Under the pieces are notes generated by a model. The model was given only the letters and a program-made list of their open reading frames with translations, had not been told where the DNA came from and searched no databases. From Xylocopa sonorina (Eukaryota > Arthropoda > Insecta > Hymenoptera > Apidae), in assembly GCF_050948175.1 (NCBI RefSeq), contig NW_027490263.1, positions 248,001 to 312,000 on the forward strand: a DNA stretch of 64,000 nt. Reading direction: 5' to 3'. Positions 22,775 through 36,000 of this stretch are shown one piece after another. Each line of letters begins with the position of its first letter. The first letter of the stretch is position 1. The translations under genes were made by a program, and so were the position numbers.

Positions 22775-25700
22775 CTGCAGGGCCGCTGGACTTTTGACTT
22801 CTCTTTAGGGGGTTAAGGATGGTTGAGGACCTTCTCACATCCCAGAGCATTATAAAGCACAACTACTTCTAACTTACTTTGAACTGTTTATATGAAATGA
22901 GATATTGAGGTGCATGAAGCATGACAAATTAAATGCTTCGGCACCTGGACATCTAGAAACGCTATCCCCGGGCAAGAAAGTGTAGGGTTCGCACTCAATT
23001 CATGTGCAGAAGCGGATAAACATAACGCGATGCTATGAATATTACACCTTATCATGAAATATAGAAGTAAGATGCGCAGCTGCGTTTTACGAAGCATTAG
23101 AACTCTATTGCTTCTAAACCTTCAGATATAGAAACGAAATTCCGTAGCAAGGAAGTGATGCATTTACATTCATTTGAAGTGTAGAGGAGATATACATAAC
23201 GCGTTGCATTGAAATTACATCTTATCATGTGACTTAGAACTGATATGCGATATCGCGTTTTATAAAGAGTTAGAAATCTATTGCTTCGATACGTAGATAT
23301 CTGGAAACGCAATTCCTAGCAAGGAAGTGAGGCATTTACATTCTTTGAAAGTGTAGACGAGGTATACATAACACTTCGCAATGAATATTATATATTATCT
23401 TGAAACACAGAAATGAGATGCGATATCGTGTTTTAAGAAGCACTAGAACTCTATTGCTTCGATACGTAGACATCTGGAAACGCATTTCCTAGCAAGTTAT
23501 TTTAGCATTTACATTCTTTTGAAATGTAGACGAGGTATACATAACACTTCGCAATGAATAATATATCATATCATGAAACATGGAAACGAGATGCGATATC
23601 GCGTTTTAAGGAGCATTAAATCCTTATTGCTTCGATACGTAGACATCTGGAAATGCATTTTCTAGCAAGGAAGTGTGGCAGTTACATTCTTCTGAAGTGC
23701 AGAAGTGGTATACATTACACTTCGCAATGAATGATATATCTTATCATGAAACATAGAATTGAGATGCCATATCGCGTTTAAAGAAGCATTAGAACTCTAT
23801 TGCTTAAATACGCACACAATCGGATACGCATTTCCTGACAAGGAAGTGTGGCATTTACATTCTTTTGACGTGTTGACGAGGAATACATAACACTTCGCAA
23901 TGAATACTTTAGTGTATCATGAAATATAGAAATGAGATACGATATCGCGTTTCAAGAAGCATTAGAACTCCATTGCTTCGATAGGTAGAGATCTGGAACC
24001 GCTATTTCCTAGGATTAAAGTGTGGCATTTATATTCTTTTGAAGTGTAGACGAGATATACGTAACACTTCGGAACGAATACTATATCTTTTCATGAAGCA
24101 TAGAAATGAGATGCCATATCGCGTTTCGAGAAGCATTAGAACTCTATTGCCTTGATATGGAGACACCCGGACACGCATTTCCAAGAGTGGAAGTGTCGCA
24201 TTTACATTCTTTTGAAGTGCAGACAAAATATACATAACACTTCGGAACGAATACTATATGTTATCATGAAACATAGAAGTCTGAAGCGATATCACGTTTT
24301 AAGAAACGTTAGAACACTAATGCTTCGAAACGTAGACATCTGGAAACGCGTTTCCTAGCAAGGAAGTGTCGCATTTACATTCAGTTGAAGTGTATGCGAG
24401 GAATAAGTGACATTTCGCACAGAATATTATATCCTATCATGAAACATAAAAATGAGATTCGATATCGGGTTTTAACTAGCATTAGAACTCTATTGCTACG
24501 ATACGTAGACATCTGCAAACGCTATTTCCTAGCAAGGAAGTGCCGCATTTACATTCTTTTGAAGTGAATGCGAGGTATACATAACATTGCACAATGAATA
24601 CTATATCTTATCATGAAACATAGATATGGGATGCGGTATCCCGTTTTAAGAAGCATGAGAACTCTATTGCTTCGATACGTAGCCATCTGCAAACGCTATT
24701 TCCTAGCAAGGAAGTGTTGCATTTAAATTCTTTTGATTTGTAGACGAGAATACATGGCACTTCGCAATGAATATTATATCTTATCCTGAAACTCAGAAGT
24801 GAGATGCGATATCGGGTTATGACTAGCATTAGAAATCTATTGCTTCGATACGTAGACAACTGCAAACGTTTTTTCCCCGCAAGGAAGTGTCGCATTAAAA
24901 TTCATTTAAAGTGCAGACGAGGGGTACATAACACTTCGCAATGAATATTATATCTTATCATGAGACATAGAAATGAGATGCGATATCGCGATTTAAGATG
25001 CGTTACAACTCTATTGCTTCGATACGTGGACACCTGCAAACGCTATTTCCTAACAAGGTAGTGTCGCATTTACATTCATTTGAAGTGTGTCCGAGGTATA
25101 CATGATACTTCGCAATGAATATTATATCTTATCGTGAAACACAGAAGTGAGATGCGATATCGGGTTTTAACAAGCATTAGAACTCTATTGCTGCGATACG
25201 TAGACATTTGCAAACGCTACCTCCTAGCATGGAAGTGTCGCACTTACATTCTTTTGAAGCGAATACGAGGTATACATAGCACTTCGCAATGAATATTATT
25301 TCTTATCATGAGACATAGAAATGAGATGCGATATCGCGCTTTCAGAAGCATTAGAACTCTGTTGCTTCGATACGTTGACATCTGCCATCACTATTTCCTA
25401 GCAAGGAAGTGTCGCATTTACATTCCTTTGAAGTGTATACGAGGAATACATATCACTTCGAAATGAATATTATATCTTATCATGAGTCATGGAAATGAGA
25501 TGCGATATCGCGTTTTAAGAAACATTAGAACTCTATTACTGCGATACGTAGACATCGGCAAACGGTATTTCCTATCAAGGAAGTGTGGCATTTACATTCA
25601 TTTGACGAGTATGCGAGGTACACATAACATGTCGCAATGAATATTATAACTTATCATGAAACATAGAAGTGTAATTGCGATATCGCGATTTAAGAAGCAT

Positions 25701-28550
25701 TAGAACACTATTGCTTCGATACGTAGACATCAGCAAACGCTACATGCTAGCAAGGAAGTGTTGCTCTTACATTCTTTTGAAGTCTATGCGAGGTATACGT
25801 GGCATCTCGCAAAGAATATTATATCTTATCATGAAACTTAGAAATGGGATGCGATATCGTGTTTTAAGAAGCTTTAGAAATCTATTGCTTCGATACGTCG
25901 ACATCTGCAAACGCTATTTCCTAGCAAGGATGTGTCGCATTTACATTCATTTGAATTGTATGCGAGGTATAAGTGACACTTCCGTATGAATATCATATCC
26001 TATGATGAAACATAGAAATGAGATTCGATATCGCGTTTTAAGAAGCACTAGAACTCTATTGCTACGATACGTAGACATCTGCAAACGCTACTTCCAAGCA
26101 AGGGAGTATCGCATTTACATTCATTTGAAGTGTATACGAGGTATAAGTGAAACTTCGCAATGAATAATAGACCTTATTATGAAACATAGAATTGAGATGC
26201 GATATCTTGTTTTAAGAAGCTTTAGAACTCTATTGCTTCGATACGTAGACATTTGCAAACGCTATTACCTAGCAAGGAAGTGTCGCATTTACATTCTTTA
26301 GATGTGAATACGAGGAATACATGACACTTCGCAATGAATATTATATCTTGTCATGAAACATAGAAATGAGATGCGATATCGCGATTTCAGTAGCATTACA
26401 ACTCTATTGCTACGATAGCTAGACATCCGCAAACAATATTTCCTAGCATGCAAGTGTCGCATTTACATTCTTTTGATGTGAATACGAGGTATACATGAGA
26501 CTTCGCAATGAATATTATGTCTTATCATGAAACATAGAAACGAGATGCGACATCTCGTCTTAAGAAGTATTAGAACACTATTCTTTCGATACGTTGTCAT
26601 CTGGAAACGCTATTTCCTAGCAAGGAAGTGTCGCATTTACATTCCTTTGAAGTGAATGCGAGGTATACATGATACTTCGCAATGGATATTATATCTTATC
26701 ACGAAACATAGAAATGAAATGCGACATCTCGTTTTAAGTAGCATTAGAAGTCTATTGCTACGATGCGTAGACATCTGCAAATGTTATTTCCTAGCAAGGA
26801 AGTGTCGCATTTACATTCGTTTGAAGTGAATGCGAGGTGTACATAACACTCCTCAATGAATAATATAATTTATCACGAAACTTAGAAGTGAAATGCGACA
26901 ACTCGTTTTAAGTAGCATTAGAACTCTATTGCTACGATACGTAGACATCGGCAAACGCTATTTCCTAGTATGGAAGTGTCGCATTTACATTCTTTTGAAG
27001 TGAATACGAGAAATACATGACACATCGCAATGAATATTATATCTTATCATGAAACATAGGAATGAGGTGCTGTATCGCGTTCTGAGAAGCACTAGAACTC
27101 TCTTGCTAATATACGTAGACATCTGCAAACTCTATTTCCTAGCAAGGAAATGTCGCATTTACATTCCATTGAAGTGAATACGAGGTATACATGACACTTC
27201 GCAATGGAGATTATATCTTATCATGAAACATAGAAATGAGATACGACATCTCGTTTTAAGAAGTATTAGAACTCTATTCTTTTGATACGTGGTCATCTGG
27301 AAACGCTATTTCCTAGCACGGAAGCGTCGTATTTACATTCTTTTGAAGTGAATATGAGGTATACATGACACTCCATAATGAATATTATATCTTAACATGA
27401 AACATAGGAGTGAGATGCGATATCGCGTTTTAAGAAGCATTAGAACTCTATTCCTACGATGCGTAGACATCTGCAAATGTTATTTCCTAGCAAGGAAGTG
27501 TCGCATTTACATTCTTTTGAAGTAAACACGAGGTATACATAACATTCCACAATGAATATTAAATCTTATTACGAATCATAGAAATGAAATACGACTTCTC
27601 ATTTTAAGAAGCATTAGAACTCTACTGCTACGATACGTAGACATCTCAAACAATATTTCCTAGCATAGAAGTGTCGCATTTACATTCCCTTGAAGTGAAT
27701 ACCAGGTATACATAACACTCCACAATGAATATTATATCTTATCACGAAACATAGAAATGAAATGCGACATCTCGTTTTAAGAAGCATTAGAACTCTATAC
27801 TTTCGATACGTGGTCATCTGGAAACGCTATTTGCTAGCAAGGAAGTGTCGCATTTACATTCTTTTGAAGTGAATACGAGGTATACATGACACTTCGCATT
27901 GGATATTATATTTTATTATGAAACATAGATATGAGATGCGATATCGCGTTCTAACAAGCATTAGAACTCAATTGCTACGATACGTAGACACCTGCGAACG
28001 CTATTTCCTAGCATGGAAATGTCGCATTTACATTCCACTGAAGTGAATACGAGGTATGCATGGCACTTCGCAATGGATATTATATGTTATCATGAAACAT
28101 AGAAATGAGATGCGACATCTCGTTTTAAGAAGCATTAGAACTCTATTCTTACGATACGTAGACATCTGCAAAGGCTATTTCCTAGCATGGAAGTGTCGCA
28201 TTTACATTCTTTTGAAGTGAATACGAGGTATACATGACACATCGCAATGAATATTATATCTTATCATGAAACATAGAAGTGAGATGTGACATCTCGTTTT
28301 CAGAAGTATTAGAACACTATTCTTACGATACGTAGACATCTGGAAACGCTATTTCCTAGCATGGAAGTGTCGCATTTACATTCCATTGAAGTGAATACGA
28401 GGTATGCATGACACTTCGCAATGGATATTATATCTTATCATGAAACATAGAAATGAGATGCGATAACGCGTTTTCAGACGCATTAGATCTCTATTGCTTC
28501 GAAACGTAAACATCTGGAAACGCATTTCCTACCAAGGGTGTGTGACATTT

Positions 28551-28890
28551 ACATTCTTTGGAAGAGTAGACGAGATATACATAGCACTTCGCAATGAATA
28601 TTATATCTTGTCATGAAATATAGGGACGAGATGCGATATCGCGTTTTAAGAAGCATTAGAACAACCATGCTTCGGCACGTGGACATCTGGAAACGCTATT
28701 TCCCAACAAGGAAGTGTGACATTTACATTCTTTGGAAGAGTAGACGAGATATACATAACACTTCGCAATGAATATTATATCTTGTCATGAAATATAGGGA
28801 CGAGGTGCGATATCGCGTTTTAAGAAGCATTAGAACAATCATGCTTCGGCACGTGGACATCTGGAAACGCTATTTCCCAACAAGGAAGTG
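28551..28890 (+). repeat. Recent single-monomer duplication (28.5 kb)
   Basis: A distinctive type-2 monomer containing ACATTCTTTGGAAGAG, ATCTTGTCATGAAATATAGG and GCTTCGGCACGTGGAC appears twice in succession, with the first motif at 28551 and 28725, exactly 174 bp apart. The two copies are much closer to each other than to their neighbours, so one unit was recently duplicated in tandem. Confidence 0.8.
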
Positions 28891-31590
28891 TGGCATTTAC
28901 ATTCTTTTGAAGTGTAGACGAGGTATACCTAACACTTCGCACTGACAATTATATCTCATCATGAAACATAGAGATGAGATACGATATCGCGTTTCAAGAA
29001 ACATTAGAACTCTATTGCACCGATACGCAGACCCCTGGAAACACAATTCCTAGCAAGGAAGTGTCGCGTTTACATTCTTTTGAAGTGTTGACGAGGTATA
29101 CATAACATTTCGCAATGAATTTCATATCTTATCATGAAACATAAAACTGAGATGCGATATCGCGTTTTAAGAAGCATTTGCGATCTAATGCTTCGATACG
29201 TAGACATCTGGAAACGCTATTTCTTAGTAAGGAAGTGTGTTATTTACATGATTTTGAAGTGTAGACGAGGTATACATAATACTTCGCAATGAATATCATA
29301 TCACATCATGAAACATAGAAATGATATGCGGTACCGCGATTGATGAAGCACTAGAACTCTATTACTTCGATACGTAGACACCTGGGAACACATTTCCTAG
29401 CAAAGAAATGTGGCGTTTACATTATTTTGAAGTGTAGACGAGGTATACATGACATTTCACAACGAATTTCATATCTCATCGTGAAATATAAAACTGAGAT
29501 GCGATATCGCGTTTTAAGAAGCATTAGATCTCCATTGCTTCGATACGTAGACATCTGGAAACGCTATTTCGAAGCAAGGAAGTATGACATTTACATTCCT
29601 TTGAAGTGTAGTCGAGATATACATAACACTTCGCAATGACTATTGTATCTTATCATGAAACATAGAAATGAGATGCGATATCGCGATTTAAGAGGCATTA
29701 GAACTCTATTGCTTCGATATGTAGACATCTAGTACCGTCATTTCTTAGCTAGGACGTGCGGCATGTATATTCTTATGAAGTGCAGATGAGGTATACGTAA
29801 CACTTCGCAGTGATTATTACATCCCATCATGAAACATATAATTGATATGCGATATCGCGTTTAAAGAAGCATTACAACTCCATTTCTTCGATACGTAGAC
29901 ATCTGGAACCGCATTTCCTAGCAAGGATATGTGGCATTTATAATCTCTTGGAGTGTAGACGAGGTGTACATAACACTCGGCAAAGAAAATTATATCTTAT
30001 CAGGAAACATATAATTGAGATGCGATATCGCGCTTAAAGAAGCATTGTAACTCTATTGCCTCGATACGTAGACATCTGCAAACGCTATTTCCTAGCAAGG
30101 AAGTGTCGCATTCACACTCATTTGAAGAGAATACGGGGTATAAGTGACACTTCGCAATGAATAACAGATCTTATCATAAGACATAGAAATGATATGCGAT
30201 ATCCCGTTTTAAGAAGAATTAGAACTCTATTGCTACGATACGTAAAACTCTGCAAACGCTATTTCCTAGCAAGGAAGTGTCGCATTTACATTCTTTTGAA
30301 GTGAATAGGAGTTATACATGACACTTCGCAATGAATATTATACCTTATCATGAAACATAGATGTGAGATGCGATATCGCGGTTTAAGCAGTGTTAGAACT
30401 CTATTGCTACGATACGTAGATATCTGGAGGCGCTATTTCCTAACAAGGAAGTGTCGCATTTACATTCTTCTGAAGTGAATACGAGGTATTCATGACACTT
30501 CGCAATGAATATTATATCTTATCACGAAACATAGAAATGAGATGCGATATCGCGATTTATGTGGCATTAGAACACTATTGCTACCATACGTAGACATCTG
30601 AATGCGCTATTTCCTAGCATGGAAGTGTCGCATTTACATTCTTTTGAAGTGAATACGAGGTATACATAACACTCCAAAATGAATATTATATCTTATCACT
30701 AAACATAGAAATGAAATGCGACATCTCGTTTTAAGAAGCATTAGAACTCTATTGCTACGATACGTAGACATCTGCAAACGCTATTTCCTAGCATGTATGT
30801 GTCGCATTTATATTCTTTTGAAGTGAATACGAGGTATACATGACCCTTCGCAATGAATATTGTATCTTATCATGAAACATAGAAGTGAGATGCGATATCG
30901 CGTTTTAGGAAGCATTACAACTCTATTGCCACGATACGTAGACATCTGCAAACGCTATTTCCTAGCTTGGAAGTGTCGCATTTACATTCTTTCGAATTGA
31001 ATACGAGGCATACATGACACTTCGCAATGAATATTATACCTTATCATGAAACATAGGTGTGAGATGCGATATCACGTTTTGAGAAGCATTAGAAGCCTAT
31101 TGCTACGATACGTAAACATCTGCAAACAATATTTCCTAGCAAGGAAGTGTCGCATTTACATTCCTTTGAAGTGAATACGAGGTATACATAACACTCCAAA
31201 ATGAATATTATATCTTATCACGAAACATAGAAATGAAATGCGACATCTCGTTTTAAGAAGCATTAGAACTCTATTGCTACGATACGCAGACATCTGCAAA
31301 CGCTATTTCCTAGCATGGAAGTGTCGCATTTACATTCTTTTGAAGTGAATACGAGGTATACATAACACTCCAAAATGAATATTATATCTTATCATGAAAC
31401 ATAGAAGTGAGATGCGATATCGCGTTTTAGGAAGCATTACAACTCTATTGCTACGATACGTAGACACCTGCAAACGCTATTTCCTAGCATGGAAGTGTCG
31501 CATTTACATTCTTTTGAAGTGAATACGAGGTATACATGACACTTCGCAATGAATATTGTATCTTATCATGAAACATAGAAGTGAGATGCG

Positions 31591-33090
31591 ATATCGATTT
31601 TTAAGAAGATTTGAACTATATTGCTATGATACGTAGACATCTGCAAACGCTATTTCCTAGCATGGAAGTGTCGCACTTACATTCTTTTGAAGTGAATACG
31701 AGGTATTCATGACACTTCGCAATGAATATTATATCTTATCATGAAACATAGAAGTGAGATGCGATATCGCGTTTTAAGAAGCATTAGAACTCTATTGCTA
31801 GGATACGTAGACATCTGCAAACAATATTTCCTAGCAAGGAAGTGTCGCATTTACATTCTTTTGAAGTGAATACGAGGTATACATAACACTCCAAAATGAA
31901 TATTATATCTTATCACTAAACATAGAAATGAAATGCGACATCTCATTTTAAGAAGCATTAGAACCCTATTGCTACGATACGAAGACATCTGCAAACGCTA
32001 TTTCCTAGCAAGGAAGTGTCGCATTTACATTCACTTGAAGTGAATGCGAGGTATACATAACACTCCAAAATGAATATTATATCTTATCATGAAACATAGT
32101 AGTGAGATGCGATATCGCGTTTTAGGAAGCATTACAACTCTATTGCTACGATACGTAGACACCTGCAAACGCTATTTCCTAGCATGGAAGTGTCGCATTT
32201 ACATTCTTTTGAAGTGAATACGAGGTATACGTTACACTCTACAATGAATATTATACCTTATCACGAAACATAGAAATGAAATGCGACATCCCGTTTTAAG
32301 AAGCATTAGAACACTATTGCTGCGATACGTAGACATCTGCAAACGCTATTTCCTAGCATGGAAGTGTCACATTTACATTCTTTTGAAGTGAATACGAGGT
32401 ATACATAACACTCCAAAATGAATATTATATCTTATCACGAAACATAGAAATGAAATGCGACATCACGTTTTAAGAAGCATTACAACTCTATTGCTACGAT
32501 ACGTAGACACCTGCAAACGCTATTTCCTAGCATGTAAGTGTCGCATTTACATTCTTTTGAAGTGAATACGAGGTATACATGACACTTCGCAATGAATATT
32601 GTATCTTATCATGAAACATAGAAGTGAGATGCGATATCGATTTTTAAGAAGATTTGAACTATATTGCTATGATACGTAGACATCTGCAAACGCTATTTCC
32701 TAGCATGGAAGTGTCGCACTTACATTCTTTTGAAGTGAATACGAGGTATTCATGACACTTCGCAATGAATATTATATCTTATCATGAAACATAGAAGTGA
32801 GATGCGATATCGCGTTTTAAGAAGCATTAGAACTCTATTGCTACGATACGTAGACATCTGCAAACGGTATTTCCTAGCATGTATGTGTCGCATTTACATT
32901 CTTTTGAAGTGAATACGAGGTATATATGACCCTTCGCAATGAATATTATATCTTATCATGAAACATAGAAGTGAGATTCGATATCGCGTTTTAGGAAGCA
33001 TTAGAACTCTATTGCTACGATACGTAGACATCTGCAAACGCTATTTCCTAGCATGTATGTGTCGCATTTACATTCTTTTGAAGTGAATAC
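31591..33090 (+). repeat. Six-monomer (1043-bp) higher-order repeat, array C
   Basis: The rare variant ATATCGATTTTTAAG, followed by GATTTGAACTATATTGC, lies at 31591 and 32634, 1043 bp apart (6 x 174 minus 1). It recurs at 34720, 36633 and 37676, giving further spacings of 2086, 1913 and 1043 bp. Surrounding variants keep the same order in these blocks, so the unit was copied as a group of monomers. Confidence 0.8.
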
Positions 33091-36000
33091 GAGGTATACA
33101 TAACACTCCAAAATGAATATAATATCTTATCACGAAACATAGAAATGAAATGCGACATCTCGTTTTAAGAAGCATTAGAACTCTATTGCTACGATACGTA
33201 AACATCTGCAAACGCTATTTCCTGGCAAGGAAGTGTCGCATTTACATTCACTTGAAGTGAATGCGAGGTATACATGACACCTCGTAATGAATATAATATC
33301 TTATTATGAAACATAGAAATGAAATGCGATATCGCGATTTACGTAGCATTAGAACTCTATTGCTACGATACGTAGACATCTGCAAACGCTATTCCCTAGC
33401 AAGGAATAGTCGCATTTACACTCTTTTGAAGTGAATAGGAGGTATACATGACACTTCCCAATGAACATTATATGTTATTATGAAACATAGAAGTAAGATG
33501 CGATATCGCGTTTTAAGAAGAATTAGGACCCTATTGCCTCGATGCGGAGACATCTACAACGCTATTTCCCAGGATGGAAACGTCGCATTTACATTCTTTT
33601 GAAGTGAATACGAGGTATACATGACAGTTCGCAATGTATATTATATCTTATCAGGAAACATAGAAATGAGATGCGATAACGCATTTTAAGAAGCATTACA
33701 ACTCTACTGCTACGATACGTAGACATCTGCAAACGCTATTTCCTAGCAAGGATTAGTCGCATTTACATGCTGTTGAAGCGAATGCAAGGTATACATGTCA
33801 CTTCGCAATGAATATTGTACCTTATCACGAAACATAGAAATGAGATGTGATATCGCATTCTAAGAAGCATTAGAACACTATAGTTTCGATACGGAGACAT
33901 CTGCAAATGCTGTTTCCTAGCAAGGAATTGTGGCATTTACATTCTTTTGAAGTGTATACGAGGTATACATAACACTCCAAAATGAATATTATATCTTATC
34001 ACGAAGCATAGAAATGAAATGCGACATCTCGTTTTAAGAAGCATTAAAACTCTATTGCTACGATACGTAAACATCTGCAACCGCTATTTCCTATCATGGA
34101 AGCGTCGCGTTTACATTCCTTTGAAGTGAATACGAGATATACATGACACTTCGCAATGAATATTATATCCTATCATGAAACATAGATGTGAGATGCGATA
34201 TCGCGTTTTAGGAAGCATTAGAACTCTATTGCTACGATCCGTAGAGATCTGCAAACGCTATTTCCTAGCATGGAAGTGTCGCATTTACATTCTTTTGAAG
34301 TGAATACGAGGTATACGTTACACTCTACAATGAATATTATACCTTATCACGAAACATAGAAATGAAATGCGACATCCCGTTTTGAGAAGCATTAGAACAC
34401 TATTGCTGCGATACGTAGACATCTGCAAACGCTATTTCCTAGCATGGAAGTGTCACATTTACATTCTTTTGAAGTGAATACGAGGTATACATAACACTCC
34501 AAAATGAATATTATATCTTATCACGAAACATAGAAATGAAATGCGACATCACGTTTTAAGAAGCATTACAACTCTATTGCTACGATACGTAGACACCTGC
34601 AAACGCTATTTCCTAGCATGTAAGTGTCGCATTTACATTCTTTTGAAGTGAATACGAGGTATACATGACACTTCGCAATGAATATTGTATCTTATCATGA
34701 AACATAGAAGTGAGATGCGATATCGATTTTTAAGAAGATTTGAACTATATTGCTATGATACGTAGACATCTGCAAACGCTATTTCCTAGCATGGAAGTGT
34801 CGCACTTACATTCTTTTGAAGTGAATACGAGGTATTCATGACACTTCGCAATGAATATTATATCTTATCATGAAACATAGAAGTGAGATGCGATATCGCG
34901 TTTTAAGAAGCATTAGAACTCTATTGCTACGATACGTAGACATCTGCAAACGGTATTTCCTAGCATGTATGTGTCGCATTTACATTCTTTTGAAGTGAAT
35001 ACGAGGTATATATGACCCTTCGCAATGAATATTATATCCTATCATGAAACATAGATGTGAGATGCGATATCGCGTTTTAGGAAGCATTAGAACTCTATTG
35101 CTACGATCCGTAGACATCTGCAAACGCTATTTTCTAGCATGCAAGTGTCGCGTTTACATTCTATTGTAGTGAATACGAGATATACATAACATTCTACAAT
35201 GAATATTATACCTTATCACGAAACATAGAAATGAAATGCGACATCTCGTTTTAAGAAGCATTAGAACACTATTGCTGCGATACGTAGACATCTGCAAACG
35301 CTATTACCTAGCATGGAAGTGTCACATTTACATTCTTTTGAAGTGAATACGAGGTATACATAACACTCCAAAATGAATATTATATCTTACCACGAAACAT
35401 AGAAATGAAATGCGACATCACGTTTTAAGAAGCATTAGAACTCTATTGCTAGGATACGTAGACATCTGCAAACAATATTTCCTAGCAAGGAAGTGTCGCA
35501 TTTACATTCTTTTGAAGTGAATACGAGGTATACATAACACTCCAAAATGAATATTATATCTTATCACTAAACATAGAAATGAAATGCGACATCTCGTTTT
35601 AAGAAGCATTAGAACTCTATTGCTACGATACGAAGACATCTGCAAACGCTATTTCCTAGCAAGGAAGTGTCGCATTTACATTCACTTGAAGTGAATGCGA
35701 GGTATACATAACACTCCAAAATGAATATTATATCTTATCATGAAACATAGTAGTGAGATGCGATATCGCGTTTTAGGAAGCATTACAACTCTATTGCTAC
35801 GATACGTAGACACCTGCAAACGCTATTTCCTAGCATGGAAGTGTCGCATTTACATTCTTTTGAAGTGAATACGAGATATACTTGACACTTCGCAAAGAAT
35901 ATTATATCCTATCATGAAACATAGGAATGAGGTGCTATATCGAGTTTTGAGAAGCATTAGAACTCTATTGCTACGATACGTAAACATCTGCAACCGCTAT

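Larger units (their letters stand above)
17971..22845. other. Island 2: non-satellite, AT-rich insert between divergent arrays
   Basis: About 4.9 kb without the 174-bp period, apart from a short relic near 21.9-22.05 kb. Composition is patchy. 17971-18080 is GC-richer, and 18090-18870 is AT-rich. 18880-19130 and 19620-19880 are moderately GC-rich patches with no recognised content. The intervening sequence is AT-rich, with poly-A/T and TATATA runs around 19390-19440. 20620-21060 looks transposon-like. 21060-21890 is AT-rich with nothing I can identify. 22200-22800 contains a candidate LTR and a GC-rich open frame. No full-length element or gene is recognised. Flanking arrays run in opposite directions, B minus and C plus. 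Confidence 0.85.

Noticed and set aside
17971..22845. Island 2 as one complete LTR retrotransposon with paired LTRs
   Set aside because: The left end (17971-18560) and the right end (22200-22845) do not match each other in either orientation, and no reverse transcriptase, protease or integrase motif is visible.
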